This document shows positions 7,382 to 16,163 of a stretch of DNA of 64,000 nt, in pieces; within the stretch, counting starts at the first letter, position 1; every line of letters begins with the position of its first letter. The translations under genes and the position numbers were made by a program. The stretch lies in the NCBI GenBank assembly GCA_016714225.1, contig JADJNS010000004.1, forward strand, positions 496,001-560,000. The letters run 5' to 3'. The stretch comes from Archangiaceae bacterium (GTDB taxonomy: Bacteria; Myxococcota; Myxococcia; Myxococcales; Myxococcaceae). The notes under the pieces were generated by a model. It ran no database searches. It worked only from the letters and a program-made list of their open reading frames with translations, and had not been told where the DNA came from.

Positions 7382-10263
7382 TGAGCGCGCGCATTGCTGC
7401 TGCGGTGGTGTTGCTCGGCGCGGCGACCGCGGCTGCGAATTGGGTGCAGGTGAGCGTGGCGGGCGCGCCGCGCGACGTGAGCATCGAAGACGCGGGCTTC
7501 ATTCTGGTCAGCAGCCTGGGCGAGGTGCGGCTGAAGATCTGCCCCAGCGACGCCGGGGCGTGCGCCGACGTGGCCTCTCCGACGTTGGCCGCGGGGCCCC
7601 AGACCGCGGTGTACCAGGCCGACGCGGGCTGCCTGCTCGGCGTGGTCGCGGGCAGCTTCGTCGGGTGCCAGACCGGCGCGCTCCCCGGCACGCCGATCGT
7701 GTCGCGCATGCGCCGTACCCAGAGCGGCTACGTGGGCATTCGCGGTACGCCCGGAACCGGCACGTTCTACTACTGGGCGCCCAACGCCAGCTCCCCGTTC
7801 AATGCGTTCTTGGTGGTGTCGTCGACCAACACCGGCAACCTGTCGATGCTCGACCATCTCGGCACGAGCTACGGGTTGATGGAGCTGTTTGGTACCCAGC
7901 AGGTGATGCTGCTCAACGGCAGCACGGCGGCGCTGGCGGTGAAGTCGGCCCCCGGGGCGACCGAAGCGCAGCTCTTCACCCGCCTCGATGGTGGCCTGGG
8001 CCTGGTGTTCAGCGAGAGAGCGGCCGGCACCTCGCCCATCAACGTCGCCGGAGCGGTGCTGCCCGACGGCGGCTCGCCGGTGGTCTCTGCCCGCGTGCCG
8101 GGCACGCCGCAGATCTCCGCCGTCACCTTCAGCGAAGAGGGGGGCTCGGCTGCCGGCACGGGCTTCGGCATGGCGCTCTCGACCACCGGCGCTCTGTTCA
8201 GCCCGGTGCCGAACCCCTCCAACCCGGGCGAGCTGTGGGTGACGAGGTCACTCCCTCCGGGCACCCAGAGCTTGAGCTCGGTGAGCTGCCTGGGCCCGCG
8301 CTTCTGCGCCGCCATCTCGTTCAGCGCGACGACGCCGAACGCGTGGGTGTACTGGAACGACCAGAAGCCGGTGGGCTCGATTCCCGGCGTGGGCGCACAG
8401 CAGGTCGGCGTGCCGTTCACCGTCGCCGCCAACGCGATCGACGTCGACGATGACCCGCTCTTCTTCTCGTGGGAGCTCGACGCGGGCGTGCTGGCCGTCT
8501 CACCCGGCGCCGACGGCGGAGACGGCCGCATGGTCTCGGTGGTTGCGAACCGGTGCGGCACGCAGCAGCTCGCCGCGACCGTCTCCGACGGTTGGAGCGC
8601 CCACGACACCCGGCTCACCACCACCGTGGTCGTCTCGCAGGGCGTGCCGAACACCCCCTCGCTCACGCCCACCATGGGCACCGCCACGCAGGCGGGCGGC
8701 TCGCCGCTGCGCTTCGATCTCGCCACCGCCGACGCCGGCTGCCAGGAGACCGGGCTGCTGCTCTCGCTCGCCTCGGGCCCCGGCTCCGTCGATCAGACCG
8801 GCCTCTTCACTCCGCCGAGCTCGCTCTGCGCTCCCGACGGAGGCGACACGGTGCTCGAGCTGCGCGCCCTCGGCACGCCCGACGCCTCGGTTCCCGCCTC
8901 GGTGACCGTGCACGTCGCGCCCTGGGGCTTCCCGAACCCGCCCCAGCTGTCGAACTCGCTGGCCACCCAGACTGCCGGCTTCGACGCGTCGTACCCGCTC
9001 ATTGGAACCCGCCACGCCTGCTCGAACGCTCCGCTCGAGGTGCGCTGGTCGATCGACGGCGGCGCCCCGGGCGTCAGCTGGCTCGCCGGTGATGCGGGCC
9101 TCGACCTCTTTTCTACCGACTCGTGCGCGCGCGGCAGCGTCCACGCCGAGGTCGGCTACGCGGTGGGCAACCAGGTTTCGGGCCCCGCCACCCTCGACGT
9201 CGCGATCGTCCCGCTGCCTCCCAGCCTGACCGACGGCGGCTTCTCGATGGGCTTTCAGTCCGACGGGCGCGGCACCGCGGCCGGGCACTTCTCCGTCAAC
9301 GGCACCGGGTGCCTCACCGGCGCCGGCTACACCGCCGATGTCGTCATTCGCGATTCGAGCGGCACCGTCGCGGTCAGCACTCCACGCCAAGACGTCTTCC
9401 TTGCGCCCGACTGGGACGCCTCGATTCCCGGCAGCTGCGACGGCGGCACCTACCTCGTCACCGGCACGCTCTACCCGAACGGTCTCACCGACGTCGCCAG
9501 CATCACCCTGCGGCCCAGCGACGCCGGCGTGACGGCCCCCGATTGGGATCTCGACGTGAGCTGCGAGCGCGGCCTCGACTCGACCATCGCCGTCTCGGTG
9601 CCGGCGGGCTCTTGCACCGCCCAGAGCTACCAGTGGGAGCAGCTCACCGGGCCCGTCGTGGCGCGAGAAGGGCAGGGCAGCGCGCTCGCGCTCTCTTCCG
9701 GCGACGCGGGCTTCGACGCGCTCATCGGCCAGACCCTCGGCTGGCGGGTGACCGCCAACGCAGGACCGACGAACCAGGCCAGCGCCGAGTTCTCGGTGCG
9801 CCTGCACCACCGGTTCGTCGCGTTGATCCACGCCATGGGGCCGCTGACGGCGGGGGCCGATGATCTCCACACCGTCACGGTCACGGTCACCGACACCGAG
9901 GCCTGCGGCGCTTCGGCGCTGACGCTCGACGAGTCGCTCGACGGCTTGAGGCCCATCGCCGCCAGCGCGCGGCTCGATGGCGCTCCGGTCGCGGCTTCGG
10001 TCTCGAGTGACGGTTCGACGTTCAGCGTCGGGCCGTTCGAGATCGCCGGCCGGCAGCAGCGCACCGTCACCTATCTCGCGCGCTCGCCCATGTTCGCGCG
10101 GCCTTCGCCCAGCGGGGTGGCGAAGATTCGCGATGAGGTCGTGTCGCTCGAAGAGGCCACCTCGATCGGGACTTCGGCCCAGAGCTGCGGGTGCTCTGGC
10201 GGGCCGGCCGCGTTGCTCTGGCTTGCGGCTTTGTTGTGGCTGTGGCGGCGCTCGCTTCGATGA
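7381..10263 (+). CDS. Secreted multi-domain protein with MYXO-CTERM-like anchor
   Basis: Exported protein of 960 residues, third gene of the surface operon, with its ATG overlapping the preceding TGA. The signal peptide is MSARIAAAVVLLGAATAAA. The body contains several Ig/PKD-like sections (for example DPLFFSWELDAG and TVSDGWSAHDT) and many paired cysteines consistent with disulphides. The end, CGCSGGPAALLWLAALLWLW followed by RRSLR, matches the Cys / hydrophobic helix / Arg layout of MYXO-CTERM proteins, so sorting to the cell surface by a myxosortase-type protease is likely. Function unknown. The gene ends close to a GC-rich hairpin shared with the convergent pfkB-family gene. Confidence 0.7.
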   Translation: MSARIAAAVVLLGAATAAANWVQVSVAGAPRDVSIEDAGFILVSSLGEVRLKICPSDAGACADVASPTLAAGPQTAVYQADAGCLLGVVAGSFVGCQTGALPGTPIVSRMRRTQSGYVGIRGTPGTGTFYYWAPNASSPFNAFLVVSSTNTGNLSMLDHLGTSYGLMELFGTQQVMLLNGSTAALAVKSAPGATEAQLFTRLDGGLGLVFSERAAGTSPINVAGAVLPDGGSPVVSARVPGTPQISAVTFSEEGGSAAGTGFGMALSTTGALFSPVPNPSNPGELWVTRSLPPGTQSLSSVSCLGPRFCAAISFSATTPNAWVYWNDQKPVGSIPGVGAQQVGVPFTVAANAIDVDDDPLFFSWELDAGVLAVSPGADGGDGRMVSVVANRCGTQQLAATVSDGWSAHDTRLTTTVVVSQGVPNTPSLTPTMGTATQAGGSPLRFDLATADAGCQETGLLLSLASGPGSVDQTGLFTPPSSLCAPDGGDTVLELRALGTPDASVPASVTVHVAPWGFPNPPQLSNSLATQTAGFDASYPLIGTRHACSNAPLEVRWSIDGGAPGVSWLAGDAGLDLFSTDSCARGSVHAEVGYAVGNQVSGPATLDVAIVPLPPSLTDGGFSMGFQSDGRGTAAGHFSVNGTGCLTGAGYTADVVIRDSSGTVAVSTPRQDVFLAPDWDASIPGSCDGGTYLVTGTLYPNGLTDVASITLRPSDAGVTAPDWDLDVSCERGLDSTIAVSVPAGSCTAQSYQWEQLTGPVVAREGQGSALALSSGDAGFDALIGQTLGWRVTANAGPTNQASAEFSVRLHHRFVALIHAMGPLTAGADDLHTVTVTVTDTEACGASALTLDESLDGLRPIAASARLDGAPVAASVSSDGSTFSVGPFEIAGRQQRTVTYLARSPMFARPSPSGVAKIRDEVVSLEEATSIGTSAQSCGCSGGPAALLWLAALLWLWRRSLR

Positions 10264-10287
10264 AGTGGTTTCGCCCCCTCACCCCGT

Positions 10288-10311
10288 CCCTCTCCCGCGA
10301 GGGGAGAGGGG
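10288..10311. repeat. GC-rich hairpin between convergent genes
   Basis: A perfect 9-bp stem (10288-10296 with 10302-10310, arm CCCTCTCCC) sits in the 57-base gap between two convergent genes. The surrounding phrase, with CCCCTCACCCCG just before it, resembles a REP-like palindrome I have seen scattered in GC-rich proteobacterial genomes. No T tract follows on either strand, so it may be a weak two-way terminator or a dispersed repeat. Confidence 0.5.
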
Positions 10312-10320
10312 CTCTTCGAG

Positions 10321-11289
10321 CTACTTCGCCCAGGCGTCGAGCTGCGGCGCCGCCCCGAACGTCTGGGTGTAGCGCTGCAAGAACTCGCCGCGCTTGAAGC
10401 GGTGCTCCTGGCAGCCCTTCATCTCGAGGCAGTAGGTCGCGATCAGCGCCGCCACCCGGCCGCACAGCTCGAGCGGGAAGCCGTGCGCCAGCGCGGCCGA
10501 GAAGCCCGAGATGTACGCGTCGCCGCAGCCGGTCGGGTCGACCGCCGCCTTCGGCTTCGCGACGGGAATCTCGAGCTTCTTCTTCGAGCCGGCGTTGTCG
10601 TAGATCCACGAGCCGGCTTCGCCGCGGGTCACCACGGTGATGGGCGCCGCGCCGATCAGCTTCTCTTCGCTCCAGCCGATCGCCTTCGCCATCATGCCGA
10701 ACTCGTAGTCGTTGCCCACCAGCAGCGAGCAGCCGTCGAGGCCGGCCAGAATCTGCGACTTGTCGAGCCGCGGCGTCTGCTTGCCCGGGTCGAAGATGTA
10801 CTTCACGCCCAGCCGCTTGCAGTCTTGCGTGTGGCGCGCCATCGACACCGGGTCGGTCGGCGAGATGATCGCCCAGTCTTCTTTGCTCAGCTTCAGCGTC
10901 TCGAGCGACAGCTCGCGCGAGTGGTTCGCCGCGCCCGGGTAGAACGCCACGATCTGGTTGTTCGACTGGTCGGTGTTGATGAAGCACGACGCGGTGAACT
11001 CGTCTTGCACCAGCTTGATCGAGCTGCAGTCGACGCCCAGCGGCTCGACCGCGCGCTTGTACTCCTCGAAGTCCGAACCCGCCGACGCCACCAGCACCGG
11101 CTTCTCGCCCAGCAGCGCCAGGTTGAACGCGATGTTGCCGGCGGTGCCGCCGCGCAGCTTCTTCATCGAGTCGACGAGGAAGCTCACCGTGAGCATGTGC
11201 ACCTTCTCGGGGAGGATGTGCTCCTTGAAGTGCCCCGGAAAGTTCATGATGTAGTCGAAGGCCAACGAGCCGGTGACGACGATGCGCAT
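10321..11289 (-). CDS. PfkB-family carbohydrate (adenosine-like) kinase
   Basis: Predicted cytoplasmic sugar or nucleoside kinase of 322 residues. The start is set at the ATG giving MRIVVTGSLAFDY, the usual N-terminus of the family; an upstream ATG adds seven unlikely residues. PfkB signatures are present: the double-Gly substrate motif GGTAGNIAFNLALLG (47-61), an NDYE motif near 193, and the anion-hole/catalytic motif DPTGCGDAY (251-259), with D257 the expected base. Overall it most resembles the bacterial adenosine-kinase-like branch, but substrate cannot be assigned from motifs alone. It is monocistronic and convergent with the surface operon. Confidence 0.88.
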   Translation of the reverse strand: MRIVVTGSLAFDYIMNFPGHFKEHILPEKVHMLTVSFLVDSMKKLRGGTAGNIAFNLALLGEKPVLVASAGSDFEEYKRAVEPLGVDCSSIKLVQDEFTASCFINTDQSNNQIVAFYPGAANHSRELSLETLKLSKEDWAIISPTDPVSMARHTQDCKRLGVKYIFDPGKQTPRLDKSQILAGLDGCSLLVGNDYEFGMMAKAIGWSEEKLIGAAPITVVTRGEAGSWIYDNAGSKKKLEIPVAKPKAAVDPTGCGDAYISGFSAALAHGFPLELCGRVAALIATYCLEMKGCQEHRFKRGEFLQRYTQTFGAAPQLDAWAK

Positions 11290-11340
11290 AGGCCGCGCTG
11301 CATAGCCCAATTCTGGCTCAAGGGCCCAGCGCCTCTTGCG

Positions 11341-11359
11341 GCCGTCGCCCTGCGACGGC
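11341..11359 (-). terminator. Short stem-loop after sdhB
   Basis: A perfect 8-bp stem (11341-11348 with 11352-11359, arm GCCGTCGC) with a three-base loop lies about 75 bases past the sdhB stop on the minus strand. It lacks a T run, so a role in ending the sdhCAB transcript is possible but weakly supported. Confidence 0.3.
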
Positions 11360-11432
11360 GACAGCGGTGCGGCTCAGCGACCGGCGGCGGGCAGACGCGA
11401 GGCCGGCCCCACCGCCGCCGCGAGCGCGCGCT

Positions 11433-12176
11433 TCACTTCGGCCCGAACACCTTGAGCAGCTTCTTGAGCGGGTCGTAGTGCCGATCGACCACGCGCTCTT
11501 TGAGCGGGATGATCGCGTTGTCGGTGATGGTGATGTGCTCGGGGCACACCTTGGTGCAGCACTTGGTGATGTTGCAGAACCCGATGTTGTGCTTGAACTT
11601 GAGGTCATCGACGCGGTCGTCGTCGTCGATGGGGTTCATCTCGAGCGCCGCGGTGTAGACCAGGAAGCGCGGGCCGATGAACTCCTCGTGCTTCTGGTGA
11701 TCTCGCAGCACGTGGCAGACGTCCTGGCAGAGGAAGCACTCGATGCACTTGCGCATCTCTTGCGGGCGCTCGATGTCTTCGTTCTGCACCCGCCAGGTGC
11801 CGTCGGGCGCGTCGGGCTTGCGCGGCTTGAACTTCTTGATCGTCTTCTTCACCCTGAAGTTCCACGACACGTCGGTGACCAGGTCGCGAATCGAGGGAAA
11901 GGCGCGCATCGGCTCGATGGTGACCGGCTTCGACAGATCCAACGTGTTCAGCCGGGTCATGCACATCAGCTTGGGCATGCCGTTGATCTCGGCCGAGCAG
12001 CTGCCGCACTTGCCCGCCTTGCAGTTCCACCGCACCGCCATGTCGTTCGCCGACTCGGCCTGAATCTGGTGAACGGCGTCGAGCACCACCATGCCCTCGC
12101 TCACCTCGGTGGTGTAGTCGACGAGCTTGCCGCCGCTCTTGTCGCCGCGCCAGACGCTGAAGGTCGCCTTGCTCAT
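11433..12176 (-). CDS. sdhB: Succinate dehydrogenase/fumarate reductase iron-sulfur subunit
   Basis: Electron-transfer subunit of complex II, carrying electrons from the flavoprotein to the membrane subunit. The 247-residue protein has all three cluster motifs: a plant-ferredoxin-type [2Fe-2S] site (C52, C57, C60 and C72), and two C-terminal groups, CIECFLCQDVC (144-154) and CNITKCCTKVCP (201-212), for the [4Fe-4S] and [3Fe-4S] clusters. The ATG overlaps the sdhA stop, so it is translated as the last gene of sdhC-sdhA-sdhB. Length and motif spacing are normal for the family. Confidence 0.96.
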   Translation of the reverse strand: MSKATFSVWRGDKSGGKLVDYTTEVSEGMVVLDAVHQIQAESANDMAVRWNCKAGKCGSCSAEINGMPKLMCMTRLNTLDLSKPVTIEPMRAFPSIRDLVTDVSWNFRVKKTIKKFKPRKPDAPDGTWRVQNEDIERPQEMRKCIECFLCQDVCHVLRDHQKHEEFIGPRFLVYTAALEMNPIDDDDRVDDLKFKHNIGFCNITKCCTKVCPEHITITDNAIIPLKERVVDRHYDPLKKLLKVFGPK

Positions 12177-13993
12177 TACTTCTTCTCCTGTTCGATCGCG
12201 TCTTTGAGGTGCTGCGGCATCGGAGTCAGCGGTACCTGAACCAGCTGCATCTTCCCGTCGGGCCCCTTGCGAATGACGTGGTTGAAGGTGCCGAAGCCCT
12301 TCTCGTCTTTGTTGGGGAAGTCTTCACGGAAGTGGCCCCCGCGCGACTCCTTGCGCGCCACCGCCGCTCTCGCGATCGCCTCGGCGCAGGTGAGCAGGTT
12401 GCCCAGGTCGAACGCGGTGTGCCAGCCCGGGTTGTACTCGCGGTTGCCCGCCACCCCCACCGTGCCCGCGCGCTTCTTCAGGCCCTCGATCACGTCGAGC
12501 GCCTTCAGCATCTCGTCTTCTTTGCGCACGATGCCGACCAGCGCCTGCATGTTGTCTTGCAGGTCGTACTGCACCTTGTACGGGCTCTCGGCGTTCGCGC
12601 CGCGCTCGAACGGAGCCAGCAGCGCCTTGGCCGCCGCGTCGACCTGGTCCTGATGCACCTGGCCCGCGCCGTTCGCCTTCGCGTACTTCGCTGCGTGCTC
12701 ACCCGCGAGCTTGCCGAACACCAACAGGTCGCTCAGCGAGTTGCCGCCCAGGCGGTTGGCGCCGTGCAGACCGCCCGCCACCTCGCCCGCCGCGAACAGG
12801 CCCGGCACCGTCGACATCTGCGTCTCGCCGTCGACCTTCACGCCGCCCATGATGTAGTGCGTGGTCGGGCCGACCTCCATCGGGGTGGTGGTGATGTCGA
12901 GGTCCGCCAGCTGCTTGAACTGGTGGTACATCGAGGGGAGCTTCTTGATGTGCTCCGGCGCGTTCGAGATCTTCTCTTTGATCCACGCGATGTCGAGGAA
13001 CACCCCGCCGTGCGGTGACCCGCGGCCCGCCTTCACCTCGCGGTTGATGCAGCGCGCGACGTGGTCGCGGGTGAGCAGCTCGGGCGGGCGGCGCGCCGAC
13101 TTGTCGCCCTGGGTGTAGCGCCAGCCCTCTTCCGGGTTGTCCGCCGTCTGCGGTTTGTAGTTGTCGGGAATGTCGTCGAACATGAAGCGCTTGCCGTCTT
13201 TGTTGCGCAGCACGCCGCCTTCGCCTCGCACGCCCTCGGTCACCAGAATGCCGCGCACGCTCGGCGGCCACACCATGCCGGTGGGGTGAAACTGCACGAA
13301 CTCCATGTCCACCAGGTCGGCGCCCGCTTCGTACGCCAGCGAGTGGCCGTCGCCGGTGTACTCCCAGCTGTTCGACGTGATCTTGAACGCGCGACCCACG
13401 CCGCCCGTCGCCAGCACCACCGCCTTGGCGCGGAACACCCGCAGCACGCCCTTCTCGCGGTCGTAGCCGATGGCGCCGCTGACGCGGTTGCCGTCTTTGA
13501 GCAGCCCCGCGACCGTGTGCTCCATGTACACGGTGATGCCCTGGTGAATGCCGTGATCCTGCAGGGTGCGGATCATTTCGAGGCCGGTGCGATCTCCGAC
13601 GTGCGCCAGCCGCGGGTAGCGGTGGCCGCCGAAGTTGCGCTGCAAGATCTTCCCGTCCTTGGTGCGGTCGAACACCGCGCCCCAGGCCTCGAGCTCTCTG
13701 ACCCGATCGGGCGCCTGCTGCGCGTGCAGCTCGGCCATGCGCCAGTTGTTGAGGTACTGCCCGCCGCGCATGGTGTCTGCGAAGTGCACCTTCCAGCTGT
13801 CGCGGTCGTCGACGTTGGCCATCGCCGCGGCCATGCCGCCTTCGGCCATCACCGTGTGGGCCTTGCCCAGCAGCGACTTGCAGATCAAGCCGACGCTGAC
13901 GCCGGCAGACGACGCTTCGATCGCCGCGCGCAGGCCGGCGCCGCCGGCTCCGATGACGATCACGTCGTGTTCGTGGGTCTGAAACTCGGCCAT
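12176..13993 (-). CDS. sdhA: Succinate dehydrogenase/fumarate reductase flavoprotein subunit
   Basis: Catalytic subunit oxidising succinate to fumarate on covalently bound FAD. The 605-residue protein opens with the dinucleotide-binding motif GAGGAGLRAA (15-24). It carries the HTVMAEGG segment with H46, the expected flavinylation histidine, and the VTEGVRGEGG substrate-site region. Length is normal. It lies two bases downstream of sdhC and overlaps sdhB, giving a three-gene operon without sdhD, as in complexes with one five-helix membrane subunit. Its product feeds the same cycle as the divergently transcribed sucC-sucD. Confidence 0.96.
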   Translation of the reverse strand: MAEFQTHEHDVIVIGAGGAGLRAAIEASSAGVSVGLICKSLLGKAHTVMAEGGMAAAMANVDDRDSWKVHFADTMRGGQYLNNWRMAELHAQQAPDRVRELEAWGAVFDRTKDGKILQRNFGGHRYPRLAHVGDRTGLEMIRTLQDHGIHQGITVYMEHTVAGLLKDGNRVSGAIGYDREKGVLRVFRAKAVVLATGGVGRAFKITSNSWEYTGDGHSLAYEAGADLVDMEFVQFHPTGMVWPPSVRGILVTEGVRGEGGVLRNKDGKRFMFDDIPDNYKPQTADNPEEGWRYTQGDKSARRPPELLTRDHVARCINREVKAGRGSPHGGVFLDIAWIKEKISNAPEHIKKLPSMYHQFKQLADLDITTTPMEVGPTTHYIMGGVKVDGETQMSTVPGLFAAGEVAGGLHGANRLGGNSLSDLLVFGKLAGEHAAKYAKANGAGQVHQDQVDAAAKALLAPFERGANAESPYKVQYDLQDNMQALVGIVRKEDEMLKALDVIEGLKKRAGTVGVAGNREYNPGWHTAFDLGNLLTCAEAIARAAVARKESRGGHFREDFPNKDEKGFGTFNHVIRKGPDGKMQLVQVPLTPMPQHLKDAIEQEKK

Positions 13994-13995
13994 GG

Positions 13996-14787
13996 CTAGA
14001 TGAACCTCACGTCGGAAATGATGCCCCGCGACAGCAGGTTGATGAACACGTCAGACGTCACCACGCCGAACAGGCTGAACCACGCCCAGCGCATGTGGTT
14101 CTTGTTGCACCAGCTCACGCACTCGTACGCCTTCTTGCGCAGCGGCTTGTTCGACAGCACGTCGAACAGCCCGCCGGTGAGGTGCCGCAGCGAGTGGCAG
14201 CCGAACGTGTAGCCCGCCAGCAGCACCACGTTCGCGGTGAGAATGATCGTGCCGATGCCCACGCCGAAGTGCTCGTGGCCGTCGTTGCCCAGAAACCACA
14301 TCGACTTCCACGCGTCGTGCGAGAGGAAGATGAGGAAGATCAGCGCCGCGTACAGAAAGTAGCGGTGCAGGTTCATCACGATGAGGGGAAACGAGTTCTC
14401 GCCGCGGTACGAGCCGCGCGGCTCACCGACGGCGCACGACGGCGGGTCGGCCCAGTGCGATTTGTAATAGGCGCCGCGGTAGTAATAGCAGGTGAGCCGA
14501 AAGCCGCCGGGGAAGGGCAGAATCAGCAGCGCCGGGCTGTACGGCAGCCACGCGGGCAGCCACGACGGCACGTTGCCGAAGAAGGCGTGCGGCGACGCGC
14601 CCCACAGCTCGGGCGAGAAGAACGGCGAGAGGTAGTTGCCCACCCAGTAGTGCCCACCGGCGAACGCGCGGTACGTCGCGTAGACGATGAACGAGGTGAA
14701 GACGATGAACGCGATGAGCGGCTCGACCCACCAGGTGTCCTGCCGCCGCGTCTGACCCCAAGCGGCCCGCTGAACTGCTTCAGGCAT
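13996..14787 (-). CDS. sdhC: Succinate dehydrogenase membrane anchor subunit (single large SdhC)
   Basis: Integral membrane quinone-reacting subunit of 263 residues, with about five hydrophobic segments. The ATG at 14787 is chosen because a GGAGGG ribosome site lies just upstream; a longer ORF start has no such site. It is much longer than the SdhC/SdhD pair of E. coli and replaces both. Potential cofactor ligands are C100 (in LTCYYYRGAYY), C118, H141, H157, C197, H198, H202 and H231. The CYYYRGAYY segment recalls mycobacterial Sdh1-type anchors, which from memory hold a membrane-embedded Rieske-type cluster; that assignment here is inference. First gene of sdhCAB. Confidence 0.85.
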   Translation of the reverse strand: MPEAVQRAAWGQTRRQDTWWVEPLIAFIVFTSFIVYATYRAFAGGHYWVGNYLSPFFSPELWGASPHAFFGNVPSWLPAWLPYSPALLILPFPGGFRLTCYYYRGAYYKSHWADPPSCAVGEPRGSYRGENSFPLIVMNLHRYFLYAALIFLIFLSHDAWKSMWFLGNDGHEHFGVGIGTIILTANVVLLAGYTFGCHSLRHLTGGLFDVLSNKPLRKKAYECVSWCNKNHMRWAWFSLFGVVTSDVFINLLSRGIISDVRFI

Positions 14788-14804
14788 CAAAACCCTCCAA
14801 AAAG

Positions 14805-14841
14805 TTGGCGCGCACCATACACGCAACTCTGCGCGCGCCAA
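14805..14841. promoter_or_regulatory. Inverted repeat in the sdhC-sucC divergent promoter region
   Basis: Perfect 9-bp arms (14805-14813 TTGGCGCGC and 14833-14841 GCGCGCCAA) are separated by 19 bases. They lie 18 bases upstream of the sdhC ATG in the 165-base gap between divergent sdhCAB and sucC. It could be an operator co-regulating two arms of the TCA cycle or a hairpin in the sdhC leader. No clear -10/-35 pair was found. Confidence 0.4.
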
Positions 14842-14952
14842 CGACTGTGTTCACCCCCGCGCTTCAGGCGCCGTAATGGCGAGCATGAGCGGCGAGCGGC
14901 TGCCGCAAGGTTGAAGACAGCGCGGGGCGCATCGGGTAAACCGCGCGCCGCG

Positions 14953-16111
14953 ATGAAGATCCACGAGTTTCAGGGCAAGGAAATCTTCCGGAAGTACGGT
15001 GTCCCCGTTCCGCGCGGCTTCGTGGCGCGCAGCCCCGATGAGGCCTATCGCGCGGCGAAAGATCTCGGCACCCCGGTGACGGTGGTGAAGGCGCAGATCC
15101 ACGCCGGCGGCCGCGGCAAGGGCGGCGGCGTGAAGATCGCCAAGAGCCCGGCCGAGGCGAAAGACCTCGCCAGCAAGATGCTGGGCATGCAGCTCAAGAC
15201 GCACCAGACCGGGCCCGAGGGCCAGAAGGTGCGCATCCTCTACATCGAAGAGGGTCTCGACATCGGCAAAGAGATGTACCTCGGCATCACCCTCGATCGC
15301 GCCACCTCGCGGGTCACCTTCATGGCCTCGACCGAAGGCGGCGTGGACATCGAAGAGGTCGCCGAGAAGCACCCCGAGAAGATCATTCGCGAAGCGGTCG
15401 ACCCGGCGGTCGGGTTCCGCGACTTCCAGGGCCGCAAGATGGCCTACGCGCTCGGCCTGTCGGGCGACACGGTGGGCAAGTTCGTCGCGTTCTGCCGCGG
15501 CCTCTACCAGGCGTACGTCGACACCGACGCCTCGCTCGCCGAGATCAACCCGCTGGTGATCTTGAAAGACGGCGGCGTCATCGCGCTCGATGCGAAGGTG
15601 AACTTCGACGACAACGCGATGTTCCGCCACCCCGACCTCGCGGCCCTGCGCGACAAAGACGAAGAAGACCCGCGCGAGGCGCAGGCCCACGAGCACGACC
15701 TCGCCTACATCTCGCTCGACGGCAACATTGGCTGCATGGTGAACGGCGCCGGCCTGGCGATGTCGACGATGGACACCATCAAGCTCGTCGGCGGCAAGCC
15801 GGCCAACTTCCTCGACGTGGGCGGCGGCGCCTCGAAAGAGAAGGTCACCGCGGCGTTCAAGCTGATTCTCGCCGACCCGCAGGTGAAGGCGGTGCTGGTG
15901 AACATCTTCGGCGGCATCATGAAGTGCGACGTGATCGCCGAGGGCATCATCGCGGCGGCCAAAGAGGTGAAGCTCGAGATGCCCCTGGTGGTGCGCCTCG
16001 AAGGCACCAACGTCGAGAAGGGCAAAGATCTTGCGCAACTCGGGTCTCAAGATCACCCCCGCCGACAACCTGCGCCAGGCCGCTGAAAAAGCCGTCGCGG
16101 CGATCAAGTAG
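14953..16111 (+). CDS. sucC: Succinyl-CoA synthetase beta subunit (3' frame break)
   Basis: ATP-grasp subunit that, with SucD, converts succinyl-CoA, ADP (or GDP) and phosphate to succinate, CoA and NTP. It starts MKIHEFQGKEIFRKYGVPVP and matches the family through VVRLEGTNVEKGKD. After that the frame as given runs to a stop at 16084-16086 with a nonsensical tail. Shifting frame near 16029-16032 restores LRNSGLKITPADNLRQAAEK and a stop at 16109-16111, the normal C-terminus. The sequence therefore has one extra base or lacks two (a missing CT would do). Identity is certain; whether the break is real is not. It is followed by an unrelated lipoprotein gene and then sucD. Confidence 0.93.
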
Positions 16112-16133
16112 CCAAAGGCCGCCGTACCCGGGC

Positions 16134-16163
16134 GTGAACGTGAACGTGAACGTGAACGTGAAC
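16134..16163 (+). repeat. Five tandem GTGAAC hexamers at a gene start
   Basis: Five perfect copies of GTGAAC run from 16134 to 16163 at the 5' end of the lipoprotein gene. Each copy supplies an in-frame GTG, so any of the five can be the start codon. Because the unit is six bases, copy-number changes would alter N-terminal length or spacing without shifting the frame. Confidence 0.85.

Noticed and set aside
16134..16163. CRISPR-like repeat array
   Set aside because: The repeats are contiguous six-base units without spacers.
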